Shown here: positions 32,290 through 44,480 of the stretch, piece after piece
Layout of the letters: every line of letters begins with the position of its first letter
Position numbering within the stretch: position 1 is the stretch's first letter
Source: Emydura subglobosa
Taxonomy: Eukaryota; Chordata; Testudines; Chelidae
DNA length: 64,000 bases
NCBI GenBank assembly: GCA_007922225.1
Contig: ML679966.1
Span: 55,299,889-55,363,888, forward strand
Direction: 5' to 3'
Made by a program: the position numbers and the translations under genes
The notes under the pieces: model-generated
Seen by the model: the letters and a program-made list of their open reading frames with translations, nothing else
What the model was told of the DNA's origin: nothing
Database searches by the model: none

Positions 32290-35200
32290 CAAGAATCTTA
32301 GGCTTACTAGCATGAATAATGGTTGTAGAATCATACCTTTGACGTATAGGTTGGCTTTGAAGAAATTTCCAAGTTAAACTGAAGCCTATCAACAATGTAA
32401 AGTTAGGCCTTTATCTTTATCCTTTCCTTTCTCAGTTAAGTAGGTAGATTTAAGAGCCCAACTATATAAACTCTTACTTCGTGATGCATTTAAATCCACT
32501 CTTAAGAGTCTTGTGCATCACAATGACAGCTAAGGATTTCTTTTAGGGCTGAAGAAATATTCTAGTGAACACCTTTGTTAGCTTATTATTCTCTGCTTAG
32601 CAGCCAGTGAAAATATTGGATCTAAGGTTTCTGCTTTCATTTAAAAGTCAGCTAAGAGTCACAGAAAACCCACGTACTTTTTAGGTTTCATCAGGTCACA
32701 CTTATGTGAACTCACAGCTCATTGTGTGGTGTCCTGCCATGTCACCTTAGATACAATGGAAAAGGATTTGGCATTTTGTCTCCCGATATTCTTTATGGTT
32801 TAGACAGATGCATATCTAGCTGAGCAAAAGTGGGGAGGCTCTGGGGAAACCTTGGGGAATTAATAAATAACTTAGAAGGGGATTCGGGTGGATCTGGAGA
32901 CCTTGGATAATTTTGGAATAGCAGGGGCAATTTCATACATTTGAGAGATATTTGAAAAATTTCAAAGTAAGAAAAGCTTTATTCTAAAAAACATAAGCAC
33001 CTTTGATAACTTGACAGTGTGACAAGTTAGGTTCTTTGTAAAGATCATTAAAAAAATGCACTAGATTCAACAAAATTCCAAGGCCTAAAATTCCAGCCTC
33101 TCTGAAATTTCCCATACAACAAAGTTAGAATCAGACAGTGTATAAAATATCATATTAAAAAACATCAGATCAAGTCAAAGCAGGTTTGATAGATAGCCAC
33201 CAATCTCAGATCAAGGGCAATCAGAAAATGCATGTGGTTTGTGGTGGTTCTGCATTCTATAGGTCTGCAATATAATGATCAATGGTCTCACCTTCCAAGG
33301 AATGGTGTTCCCAAGTCAACATCTTGGTCTAGCAGTTTGCAATCACTTTCATGATCCCAACAGAGTCAGCAACAAGGTGAGGCCCTTTCTGTGAAACTAG
33401 CCCTGAAGAGTAGCCTTCGTTATAGTGTTAAATATACTAGTAGTCCTTTTGTAATTGCTTGGAAAGGAAGAGTTAACAGGCCCCCGATAGTACTGCTGGT
33501 CACTGTTGCAGTATAGAGAGAACAGGAAGCGAATGAGACCTTTAATCATGTGAGTTCTCAATTAAAAAAAAAAATTATTTCCCTCCTCCCCAACCTGCAG
33601 TTTTGAGGTGTGTACCACCATGGAATTTGACAGGTTTTTTGGATATGAAGAGACAGTCATTTTGGAGCATGGAGGCTAACAATTCCACCAGGGTTCTAAT
33701 TAACTGCCCTCCTGCTCTTCTTTAGTCCTATAGAAACAGTACTCACCTAGTATCATAACATGAGGAGAATGAACAATAGCACTGAAATACCAGTGATGAG
33801 CTCTTCTATGATGCAGCCAAACAGGGAGAGAAGAGACAAAGAAAGATACAGTTATAACTAAGGATCTATTGTATAACCAGGGATAATTTGGATCGCTAGG
33901 AAGAGATATGGGAGCTCTTTCTGATCATCTCTTTATAGCTGTCCAGCCTGTCCCTTTCCACTAGCCTCTTGGATACCCCTGCTTTTACCCCTTTGGCATC
34001 TTGAACATCAGCATGCCTCTTTTTTCCAGTTTCTTTGCAGGTTGCTAAATGAGCAAACTCATACATCAGAGAAAAATTCCTCCCTGACTTGTCTCCCAGC
34101 TCCCGAAACATTGCTCGTTACTGGAGCCAGTGCTAAACTGAATTTTCCTCTAAAAATCTGGTTCCCAGGCTTTTGTTCCCATTATTTTTATAGATTATCT
34201 GAATCTATGAGTTCTGGCAGGGATTAGAAGCAGAAATAGAGCCCCACAGTAGAGATTATTCTTGCTGTATTACTAGCATGGGGCAGAAATACTGTGCAAA
34301 GTACCAGAAATCTTATAGGCATCTGCTCTTGCATGATTGCCAGCCAGCTTTTGCACAATTAATGGTTGGACAGCACTGGACCTTTTGGGTGTTTATCCAA
34401 ACTGAATCCAAATATGGAACCTTTTAGAGTGGCCCATCACTTGTGGGACTACTAATATGACATAATATAACCATCACTTTACACTTAAGAAGAGCACTAA
34501 TTTGCTATGCACTCTCAGCCTGCTAAACTTTTGATTTAATGTAATTGTTATAATTAGGGCCCGAATCCTTGGCTCTGGCCACTTTGCGTTGGGTCTAGTG
34601 CAATGCAGTTCTGAAACTTGAGCAACCGATCACATGACTCTCCAACTTATTGCATCCTGCACTTCTCTGCCAGAGCTGAGAATCGTGGCATAAGATTGTT
34701 GAAAATTTTTGCTACGCGTTCCCATCTTGCCTGGTAGTGTATGCAAATTCAGTCAGATATACAGGAAACGTTAAGGTAAACATTTTTTTCATGTAAGCAA
34801 CTCTGTATAGTCCTATCTCATTGCAAACAATAAACCTGGCAAAACTCCTTCTCCTCACTGGGCCATTCTCATCAAGTTAAGCTAAACTTGAAAATCACCT
34901 GTATGCAGCATGCCAATGAACGGGAAGTTTTTCAGGTTAAGCTGATGTGCTACTGGCTTCAATTCAGCACTTTTGTTTCTGGTATAGAAATGATAAAAGG
35001 CCACTGGGAGACAGGATGTTCTTTTTCCTTAATTATTGTTTCATTTATACAAAGAATATTGCATTTTTAGAGGACCACTTAAGTCTTGAGGAAAAGAGGA
35101 AGGGGGGCACTTTCATTGCCACACAACGATGCTATGGTGCATGATTAAGATAGTAAGAACAACAACAAAAATTAAAAGTCTGTCAGTTAGCGATTTGCTC

Positions 35201-36235
35201 GATCTGTTGATATCTGCAAATACCTCTGGTGATTTGGGGGGCAAGGGGGAGGGAGAGTGCGGCAGGAGAATGTGATCTTGGCTTCTTTTCCCATGTTCAG
35301 CTGAATGTTTTGCTTTTATTATTTTTAGCACATTTCTGTGTGTGTTGTATCATTTGAGACCTAATGCACAAATGTGTTTAATTTTTAAATATATTTCTAA
35401 ATTAATTTTTAATACAACCACACTCTTTGGTGAGTGAGAAATTATTTGCAGTGAAATCAGAATTTGAATTGGGTGATACATAGATAGGCTATTAGATAAA
35501 TGCTGAATGATTATTATTCATATATTTTTAAATGTAACCTTCATTGAATTGCACATGTTCTTTTGTGTATGAGATCATATCATATTTGCTTTTCATTGTG
35601 TTTCTATGCAGTGTCTTAATGCTATGGTTACCAAAATCAGTAGTTTAACAATTTCTCTGATGAGATGTGCGTATGTGATCTACAAAACATGGAAGGATCT
35701 TCAGATGTCAGAGATTTGTTATATTCATTACATGCATGTAAATCCCTTTTATATTTAGGGTGTTGTGTACAGGCATAGAATAAATAGGCCACTGAAGCTT
35801 TTAAATTGTTAGGGCCCCAAATCTGAGAGCTGCATATCCTGCAGAATGAAATTGGAAGTGAGGGCAGTCACCGCACCTTTGGAGGTGCACAGCAACTCAC
35901 GTGATTGATCCCATAAGTTATGGCCTCAATGAAACATTTTCTTTTAATTAAACTAGTAGATGATTGAACCTGGATCTTCCAAAGTCTAATGCAGTGCAAC
36001 CTTCTTCTTGCATGCAACCATTTCCAATCAAAAGATACTCCATTCAAAGATACATTGTGGGTATAAGATAGTTTTGGGTATCTGAAATACTGCACTAATT
36101 TCCAATATACTTTGGTGTTCTCTGGCTAGCTAGTCCTGTACAATATTGTAGTGGAGCTGTCACCAAAGCCCATAGCTAAAGTTGCCTAATGCATTTCACT
36201 ATAATATCCTTTTTTTAGTGCCTTCTGACTTTGCC
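32290..36235. other. Unassigned DNA, 3.9 kb
   Basis: Nothing in this stretch reads as a gene. At 33890-34140 the text ending 'gaaaaattcctccctgactt' weakly recalls an antisense CR1-type untranslated region. I do not call it. The rest is AT-rich and without named repeats. Confidence 0.4.
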
Positions 36236-37075
36236 AAACTTTAAACATTTAGGCTGAATTTTTTTCATACTGGTTGTCCATCTCCAGCTGAATTTGTCTG
36301 CTGAGTTTCAGCAAAAATGGTTCAGCTGGCCCCGAGAACAAAGCTGAGGCAAAATGTTGTTTATCCACTGTTAAATCTTTTTACTAATGTTGCAGTGAGA
36401 AACTCTAGAACCTTTGTAGTCTGGGGAAGGGATTTTAAATGGGGGAGAGGGGGCGGTATTGTTGCCCTGTTTTCAGGAGTGAAACCAGGACAACACCCAG
36501 CCAGCCAAGCGTGATGGAGTTATAAGCCTCTGAAAGTTGCAGTTTGCACATGCTCAGTAGACATTCCAGCTGGTGGGGCAGAAGCAGCTAAAGCAGCGAC
36601 TACTGTACAAGGGGGAAGGGAATAAAATAGGGCCCAGCTGGCTGGGGCTTTCCCTCCCCCGGCAACTCCCTAGACCAAGAACTGTGCAGTTACCCAGGTG
36701 ATGCCACTGCTCCACCCTGCTATGTGGGCTTAGGAGAAAACTACAGCCAGCCAGAGACTCCAGCCATTAGGGGCAGAAGCTGCCAAGCCAGAGACCTTCG
36801 AACCTCTGGACATTTGGAGAACTTTTATAGGACTTTTTCTGCCCTGTTGATTGACTGTTTGCACCAACCCTCCTGCTTCCTCCCAGTTTGTTCACCTCAG
36901 CTTCATTCACAACTGCCTCTCTTCTCCTCTGCCCTGTCTCCCTCTGCCCCTTATCTTTAGCTGATCCCCTCTGAGCCCCCTCCCTCTCCTGCCCCAAGTT
37001 CTGGAACTCCTATGACATTTGCTGCCATGACTGTCCACTCTGCTTGTGTGTTGTACCCCTTCCCACACGTGGTGT
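36236..37075 (+). repeat. Moderately GC-rich block leading into a SINE-type tail
   Basis: From about 36300 the sequence becomes purine- then pyrimidine-rich, with 'ggcccagctggctggggc' and C/T-rich text at 36840-36990, and runs without a break into the retroposon tail at 37080. It may be one long retroposed unit with that tail, or an unrelated stretch beside it. A CATGCTCAGTAG motif lies at about 36549. No coding signal is seen. Confidence 0.35.
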
Positions 37076-37079
37076 GTAT

Positions 37080-37212
37080 CTTATCCATTTAGATTGTAAG
37101 TTGTTTGGGGTCAGAGGCCTTCTACTCCTCTGTATTTGTATAGTATACACAATGGGGTCCCATTCTTGTTTGGCCCTTGGCCACTACTATAATAAATACT
37201 GATGATTAATAA
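37080..37212 (+). mobile_element. SINE tail, MIR/CORE-like family
   Basis: 'tttagattgtaagttgtttg', 'cacaatggggtcccattc' and 'ctactataataaatactgat' are in the standard order and end in AATAAATA. Confidence 0.75.
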
Positions 37213-37718
37213 TAAGAAACTTGGTAGAGTTTGGCAGCTAAATCCTCCAAAGATTCCATTTGCACTGGGTATGCTGCAGCCTTGAGTGGCAGGATCTGAA
37301 CAGGGCTTTCATTGCAATTGATCCTCCCACTTGCTGGGCCCGGCTGTGGTGCTAGGCACCAGAGCTAAGAGCAGGGAAGCTCTCTCATGTTCTCACAACT
37401 CTTCCTGTTGGTGTCCAGGCAGCTGGATGGAAAAGGAGGAATTCATTTGAATTGAATGGTGCAGGGGGCTCATCGACAGACTTTGGGGGAAAAAGCATGG
37501 GAGTTTCAAGGAGGCTGGAGTAGAACAGAGCAGGCTGGAGCAGGACATATTAAGGGACAAGGTTGGGGAAGGACAGGGGCAGGAAGTGTGTAATCATAAT
37601 AATTAAAGCACACTCGGCTCCACAACCAGGAAAAGAACACAGGATTCCTGAGTCTTGATAATCCTTTGAAGTCCACTGAAAAAAGCAGATGTCTCTTCCC
37701 CCTGTAGTGGCTGATCCA
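37213..37718. other. Unassigned DNA
   Basis: No gene or named repeat is recognised. G/A-rich text at 37490-37600. Confidence 0.4.
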
Positions 37719-37845
37719 CATAGGGTATGTTTACACTGCAGCTAGGAACAGGCATTCCAGCCCAAGTAGAGAGACTTACCCTAATGGACCTTGAGCTAGT
37801 ACACTAATAGCAGTGTGGATGTTGCCAGTCAGGTCACCTAGCCTC
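37719..37845 (+). mobile_element. Half of a hAT-type foldback MITE
   Basis: 'tagggtatgtttacactgc' at the left end and 'aatagcagtgtggatgttg' inside match one arm of the foldback element at 43547-43829. The opposite arm is absent, so this is a truncated copy. Confidence 0.6.
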
Positions 37846-38696
37846 CTGTGTTTCACATTGAACCTTCCTAGTCCAGTGTCTGAAGCACAAGACCATTTGT
37901 CAGTATTGAGCTACAGCTGAGGAAGACTGAGTGCAAGTGTAGCTTTAAACTTCCCTTGTGTTTCCCTCATTGTGGAGCTGATCTGTGCTGGACCAGTCCC
38001 TCCAAAGGGCCATTATAGCAGTTGGAGATTGCACCGCTCAGGAACTCCGGCCATACCCTTTTTACCCTGGCTATTCATGTACCAGTCAGGGAGAGGGGAT
38101 AGTGTATAGCTACTACAGTGCTATTTCACTCAAGGATTCACCTACAGCTGGGAGATCCTTTGAGATCCCAATAAAATGGCCTTGGGGCAGGCAGCGTGCT
38201 TCTGCAGCTAGTTTAGAACAAAACTGTCTTAAGACTGGAGGGGTTCCTCCCACCCCCTGCCATATGGGTCTGCAGCCCCTTCATTTTTTTAAATCTATTT
38301 TTCATTAGAGCCATACATTCTTTTTCCCAGATTATTTGTTGAGTTTTCCATGTTGCCAGCTTAGTTGTGACAGAGAGTAGATACTCTCTCTTGTCACCAA
38401 ATTTTTCTGGTAGAGATTTTGCAGGTGCTTTAATGAAGCTTACCTGGTCTTGTGCTGCTTATTCCTTACACAACAAAAATGGCTGCTGGATTTTCAGTCT
38501 TGTTGCTTTTCTTATTTATAGATTTTTAAAAATTCTCTCTTTCTCAAATGCAGATATCAGTGTATTACAACAAAACTAAGGGCAAAACTAAAAGGTTACA
38601 AGCATACCAAATATTCCAGGTATTGCAAATCCAATAAAGATCTGGTATTTCATCATTTTTGCCCATGATAACATTTTTTTTCAGATAGAAAATTCC
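37846..38696. other. Unassigned DNA
   Basis: There is no gene and no named repeat. The frame at 37985-38308 (107 codons) shows no domain. Confidence 0.4.
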
Positions 38697-38698
38697 TT

Positions 38699-39312
38699 GT
38701 TAGAGCTAATACTCCTGGGTCCACTCACCACTAGGGCACCTCCTCCTGGCTGCTCTGGGAATTAGCTCCATCCAGGGATGATACCACCTTCCTTCATTTG
38801 CTCTCACCACAGCCCCTCTTGCTATCTTGGATTCAGTGCGCTCCCTTTTCATGACTTGATTTTCCAGACAAGTCACCATAGTCCTTCCCTTCTGGGGTAG
38901 CTAATTCTCCCCAGACCAACTGTTTGGGCTGTCTTTCCAGGCCATCCTCTGACATAAGACTGTGCTCCTTTCCCAGTAGCAGCTAGGGGAACTAAGGCGC
39001 ACCCACTACTTCAGGTTTCAGCACTAGGACCCTCTATCCAGCAACCACAGTCTGCTTACTCCCAGACCCCCTTGCTATTTCCCTGTGCACCCCTTTCTAC
39101 TTCCCTTCTCTTTCTCAGTGTTCTAGCTCACCCATGGGGTCTAACTCAAGTTCTCAACTCCCAGGGAGTAACTGCAACCTATTTCCCCTGTAGCCTCTTC
39201 TGGTCTCAGCTTCCAAGCTTTGTACAGCCTACTAGGTTAATTAGTCCCTTCCAAACCACCTTGGTCCCTTCAAACAAGATGTGGAGTGAATACCCCATCA
39301 CACCCTGACACA
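38699..39312 (-). mobile_element. LTR-like element, antisense
   Basis: The block is distinctly C/T-rich compared with its flanks and ends 'taccccatcacaccctgac'. On the minus strand this gives TGTGATGGGGTATTC, the same kind of start as the LTR at 23110 (TGTGATGGAG). The left edge begins TG at 38699. No retroviral frame is present and the target duplication is not resolved. Confidence 0.5.
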
Positions 39313-40365
39313 GTGTCCACCGCATTCCTTCCAATGGATTCTCAAATAATTTAGGCTCAAAATTTAGAATCTGTGTTTAAAAAAAATAAAACTTTTACTA
39401 CATCTAAAAGTAATACATGTTTTCTGTTTAACCCATTAGAGCTTCCTTTTGCAAATAAATAACCATTCCTTTGCAGTGTCAAAAACCCAAACACAACACT
39501 GTTTCCAGGATAAGTCCTGGAAAGAGAAACTAACCACCATCCATGCTGAATAAAATGCAATAAAAAAACTGGCAAAAATTTATCCTTCCTGATAAATTAT
39601 AGTCCTTCTTTTTTTTTTTTTTTTTTTAATTTTACTAAGAATTTAACCTTTTGGATTGAAGATTGGTTAAAAGAGAAAGGGTAATGATAGATGTGTACTG
39701 AATTGCAGGGTGACGTTTATGTCAGTTGTGTCTGTTTGTGCCAAGGCTGGATTTGATCCTTTGTCTCTTTCTTCAAGTTAACAATGACTAAATGAACATC
39801 ATAAATCCTATTCCTTATCACTAAAAAGTGTCTGCATCACAAAGCCACTTTCACAGTTGGGCTCTTTTTGACAGTCTTATCACAGACTGGGCAAGAAAAC
39901 TAAATAGCCCTGTCTCATCCCAGAGACAATCCCTCCAGCCCAGTGTTGTGGGTAAGGCACATTGATTGGGCAGTACAGGAAAAGTTGCTGTCTGTGCCAG
40001 CTGTGTTCATAAACAGAAAACACTGGTTTTTCAGTGCTGTTATTCCATGAACATTATAATCACTTTCTTCAAAAAAACAAGAAGTCCGTTTTGTATGGTT
40101 GTAAAATTCACTGCAGACAACATATCTGTAACACATGTGCTTTCATTTGACATTTCCCTTTAAATCTACTTTCTGCTGTTTACTCACAAGATTAGTGAGA
40201 ATATATTTGAATTCATTTTTCTTGTCTTCTTGTTCTGATAGAAACAGTCACTTTATTTTGCATATAATTGGAATGGAAATTATTTCTGGTAGAAAACTAA
40301 TGAATACATCTGTTTGGCCCATATGAACATGGAACTTCAATCAGCCACTGATTACTCCTTTCATT
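39313..40365. other. Unassigned AT-rich DNA with poly-T tract
   Basis: A T run of 19 bases lies at 39609-39627. No gene seen. Confidence 0.45.
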
Positions 40366-40369
40366 GGCC

Positions 40370-40800
40370 CATTTTATAATGTACATAATTTGTATGAACG
40401 ATGGTTGGCACAAAAAGATACAGTGTCCTTAGGAGACTGACAAAAAGGTGCCCAATGGGTGGTTTGTAATAGTGTTGGGTTACTGGATGGGGACTCAAGC
40501 CAGTTTTGTGTTGTATTGTTGAAAGGAACCCCTAAATATTGAACCCGGCCTTTGTTGCTGCCGACTCCAGCTGGCCGAAGGGTTACCCATAAATTTAATA
40601 GTAACTGATTTCCTGACCTACATGGAAACCATGGGATTCTCCCAGGCACAAACAGCTGGACATATTTTGTTGGATCCTATCTTCAGGCTAGGGTTGGATA
40701 TTGAAGAAGTCACTGATTTACCACTTTCCTGGTCTGATCACCCATCATTCCCACCGAGCTAGTAAGCAACCAAACCTGTTCTGCCCCTGAAGACTCCTGA
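40370..40800 (+). pseudogene. L2/L3-like LINE, endonuclease C-terminal part
   Basis: One frame reads TYMETMGFSQAQTAGHILLD, followed by PIFRLGL, EEVTDLPLSWSDHPS. This is the end of the apurinic-endonuclease domain of L2-type LINEs, with the conserved G-H-x-L-D and S-D-H catalytic motifs (His of SDH is the catalytic base in this family). The left limit is uncertain. It is followed by decayed inter-domain sequence. Confidence 0.8.
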
Positions 40801-41334
40801 ACGCTCTAGATTTTCAACTTGCCCTAGGAGAACAAGCCACGCAAACATAAGCCAGTGTACCAATGAGTTAGTATACAGTACAGTAACCTAATGTCCACTC
40901 TCATCAATGCCCAAGCTGTCCACCTCCCCACACTGACCAGGATCACCAGGCTTCACAGATGAACAATGGCAGATGAAGTGCACAGGCAAGGGATTAAAAT
41001 ATTCAGAATCCTTCCACCGGCAGCACGAAGAACACTTAAAGGATGGCACTGCTGCAGTAATGGAGGCAAAAGGAGTCTTCTCCTCCTCTGCATTTATCAT
41101 GACAGAATCATGGCCAGTAGAATCTCACATAGTGAATTGGCTATCTCAAGCCAGACACCAGATCCAAACAGACTGCTGTGAAGAGAGGTCAATATACTTC
41201 ACTGCTAAGATCAGACAAATATGTATGGTGCTAATTGTGAAGGAAAATTCCATCCCAGCCAGATTTTATGATCTGCCCCCTTCACCCCTGCATCTGACCC
41301 CATCAAACATGCCAAGGTTCAAGAAGCCCTGAAA
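40801..41334 (+). pseudogene. Probable inter-domain part of the same LINE
   Basis: A 119-codon frame (40973-41332) lies between recognisable endonuclease and reverse transcriptase C-terminal text in the same orientation. I cannot match it to a motif. Its position suggests the linker before the reverse transcriptase, with the polymerase core itself deleted. Confidence 0.4.
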
Positions 41335-41860
41335 AATATTAGAGCAATGATCTGGTCACAGCAATTCATGTACTTGTCCGCTCCAGGTTGGATCATTGTA
41401 ATTCACTGAACATGAAGCTGATGATGATGCACAAGCTCAAGCTCTAACAGAATGTGGCTGCCCACCTTCCCCATGGCTCAGGCCACTGTGAGAACATCAG
41501 GCTCATGTTCAGGTTCCTCCAGTTGTTCCCAGTCAGCTTCTGATTCCACTTTTAGGCTGTGGTTTTAATTTTCAAAAAAATTAATGACTCAAGCTCTAGC
41601 TACATCAAAGACCAAATCTTGAGCTATGAACCCCTGTGGCAGCTGTGTTCCTCTGGGACAATATGGATCTCAAAGGCCAGGATGAAGCACTTGAGAGTTG
41701 GGGACAAAGAATATTCTGTTGAGGAGATCCAGCTATGGAACAGTCTGGACTCTGACCAGATTTAGAAAATGTTGCAAAACTGTCCTCTTCGAGAAAGCCT
41801 TTCCGCCATAAATGATGCTCACAATTCAAATAGCTATTTATTCCCAAACACCTCCCACCA
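41335..41860 (+). pseudogene. L2/L3-like LINE, reverse transcriptase C-terminal part
   Basis: Reading frames give DLVTAIHVLVRSRLDHCNSL, the 'VTxLVxSRLDYCN' block downstream of the reverse transcriptase active site. After stops come IKDQILSYEP, LRVGDKEYSVEEIQLWNSL and FREKAF-like text. This is the usual C-terminal order of L2/L3 ORF2. The YADD-bearing core between 40800 and 41335 is not readable, so the copy is internally deleted. Confidence 0.8.
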
Positions 41861-43395
41861 CCTCCTCTGAAAAGACCTTTCCCAAAGCAAAGTGCGGATC
41901 CTCAAAAATGGAGAAGTGGCAGGAACTCTATGAAAACCATTAGGGACTTCAATACTGCTGTTAATTTTACAGGAAAGGTGCTCAGATTGACAGCAGTGGT
42001 AAAATCCTAAAATAGACCTATGAATAATTGTCCCCTATTTCTGTATTCACCTGCTTCAAAAGAATATGTCAATATGTTGCATCACATGTGTTTGTAAAAT
42101 GCTTAATGAACACTGAGCCATGACTGAGAGCCACAGCCAGGAAAATGCTTTCAGAACCTGGCTGTAGAGTATATTAGATTAATGATATAAATACAAATGG
42201 CTGTTAGAAAAAATAACTTTAACAAAGGAATCTAAAAGAAGGGATAGATATAGTTGACTATTACTTAAATAATAGTAATGTCTCACTATCTGCTGCTAAA
42301 GTTGTAATGAACTGCTTCTAAGTCAACAGGTTTTGTTTTTTCCTCCCCATAAGGCTTAGACACTTGAGGACTTTAATGGCCTTCAAAGGTTGGAAAAATT
42401 CACAGACTGTTAAGTTTCAGTGTTTCTGAAGAAAATCACAAGTACCTATTATCCTAAATCTAATCTAATCATAGCGAGGGAGTAAACAAACCTCTCCAGA
42501 TGTCTGTTGCAATCTTTGTTGATGAACATCACAATACTTGGACTAAAGATTTAAATAAATCATTGCACATATGTTATTCTTCATGAAAGGCACTGGGCAT
42601 TCTAGAAATATTTAGCCTTCAGGTCACCCATGTTCACCTCATGATTGATTTAGGAGATCTCTTGGAAGGAAAAATAAAAAGATGGAAGATAACATCACAT
42701 TGAAAGAGAAAGTAATGCTATGAGGTATAATGGTATTTCAGATAGAACTTTAAAATAAGCTTAAGAAAATAACTTCATGCTAATTACACAAAACTAGACA
42801 CATATTAAAACTGATGAGAAAAGTAGAAAATATGCACAAAGTTACTTAATTTCTGTGAAGCACTATGTACGCTGGATCACAGAGATAATAAAGCAAACTT
42901 CCCCAGAAAACAAGTAAATCTTTACTATTACTGAGATATATACTATTATTTTGTAACCTTTAACCAATTTAGACCTGAGACATGTTTGGAGGTGAATCAG
43001 ATCTAGAAAAAATATGAGAAGTAGCATTTGCTTGATTCCCAAAGGCCAACCATCCAACATAGGGAATCTTATAGCAACTAATAATGGAATAGAATAAATA
43101 TGGAATGGAATAATTCATCCTAAAAAAATCATCTAAGTGGAGTAACCCTCTAAAGTAGATAGGCCAGAAGTGACAATTGGAATGGGAACCAAGTCCCAAT
43201 TCTTATGTATTTTTCTTACAGAAAAATTATTAAAGCTCAAACAATTTTTTGTTTACATTGGGCTAAAGTTTGGCATTTAGCTACTGGCCCAACTATGGGG
43301 CAGGGCATCTCCACATTGAGTGCTCAGTCACGGTGTGGGAAGGCACAGTATTCTCCTGACTGGCCCCAGAGGCAAGGGGACTATACAGGTGATAC
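41861..43395. other. Unassigned AT-rich DNA
   Basis: No gene or named repeat is recognised in this 1.5 kb. Confidence 0.45.
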
Positions 43396-43399
43396 CATC

Positions 43400-43546
43400 C
43401 TGCTTCTGATTCCTTAGCTGCAGGTTTCCTCATCCTCACCTCATCATTCATCCCACAGCTCGGCTTCAACACTCCCATTCACCAAAAGGGCCATTTTCAT
43501 GACTTGGTCTTCACCAAGCACTGCTCTCTTTCATTAATCTCTCCAT
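43400..43546 (+). pseudogene. L2/L3-like LINE endonuclease, part before the MITE
   Basis: The frame reads QLGFNTPIHQKGHFHDLVFT, matching the 'NTPTHxxGHTLDLVFT' block at the end of the endonuclease. Then KHCSLSLISP follows and the reading is cut by a foldback element at about 43547. Confidence 0.8.
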
Positions 43547-43829
43547 GGATGCCTACACTGCACCTGAGAGGTGTGATTCCCAGCACAGGTAGACTCAGAC
43601 TAGCTCTGTTTGAGCTAACATGCTAAAAACAGCAGTGTTGATGTTGCAGCACTGGCAATAAATTGAGCCCACCTGACTGCATAGGTGCAAAGTCACGTGA
43701 CTAGCCCAAGCTGCCACCCCTGTGGTAACACCCACACTGCTATTTTTAGCTTGCTAGCTTGAGCAGAGCTAGTGTGAGTCTGTTTATCCGTGATGAGAAT
43801 CACACCTCCCAGATGCACTATTATGTACC
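43547..43829. mobile_element. Foldback MITE, hAT-type, inserted in a LINE frame
   Basis: The left arm begins 'ggatgcctacactgcacctg' and contains 'gaggtgtgattc', 'agactagctctg', 'gctaaaaacagcagtg' and 'gtcacgtgac'. The right arm is its inverted partner: 'cacgtgactag', 'cactgctatttttagc', 'cagagctagtgtgag', 'gaatcacacctc' and 'gatgcactattatgtacc'. The arms are about 120 bases each with a short centre near 43690. No coding capacity. It resembles the 'ctacactgca' class of sauropsid hAT MITEs. A precise 8-bp target duplication is not visible ('ctctccat' and 'ctctgtta' share 'ctct'). Confidence 0.8.
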
Positions 43830-44480
43830 CTCTGTTACTGAGTTCCCCCCTCTCTGACCATCAACTGGTCTCTTCATCATTGCCCATCAGTCCTCTCCCC
43901 CATGCTCTGTTGCTCAGCCTTTTCATGACTTCACCCACCACCCTTGATGACTTCTTTCCTCTCAGTCCTCTCTTGCTTGACTTCCCTTTCTTTTCCACCG
44001 TTGACATGGTTGTTGATTTTCTCCAATCCTTCACTCCACTTCACACTCAAATCTTTTTTCCCTCTGTCCCACTCCGCCCACCCCCAATCCTGGCTCACTC
44101 CCAACACCTGCTGCCTCTTCCCCTGCTCTCATGTTGCAGAGCCTCATTGGAGGAGATTGCTTAACAAGACTGACTTCTTCTACTACAAGTTTATTCATCC
44201 CTCCTTCAGTTCTGACATACTCCAAGCTAATCAAATCTACTTCTCAAACTTAGTTGAGTCTCATGCCTGCAATCCCAGCTGCATTTTTACCACCTTTGAC
44301 TCACTCTTTCAACCTTCCCCTCTACTTGCCTCCACTTCTCTCTCTCTTTCTCTGCACAGGACCTCACCTCATTTTTTCCAAGAGAAAATTGACAAAATAC
44401 AAAGTGACCTTCCACTTCCCTTGACACGCCTTCACCTTCCCCTCCTAAATCTCACTTCTCCGTCTCCCCAGTAACAAGTG
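43830..44480 (+). pseudogene. L2/L3-like LINE, endonuclease end and region before the reverse transcriptase
   Basis: Directly after the MITE the frame resumes with SVTEFPPLSDHQLVSSSL, which contains the SDH catalytic motif. From 43944 a 176-codon frame runs through HWRRLLNKTDFFYYKFIHPS, QANQIYFSNLVESHACNPS, FTTFDSLFQP and FFQEKIDKIQSDL. These match the segment between endonuclease and reverse transcriptase in L2/L3 LINEs. The reverse transcriptase is missing downstream. Long unbroken reading is unusual for so old a family, but C/T-rich composition with few stops explains part of it. Confidence 0.8.

Noticed and set aside
33890..34140. Antisense CR1-like untranslated region
   Set aside because: The resemblance is limited to 'aaaaattcctccctgact'. 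No flanking CR1 text supports it.
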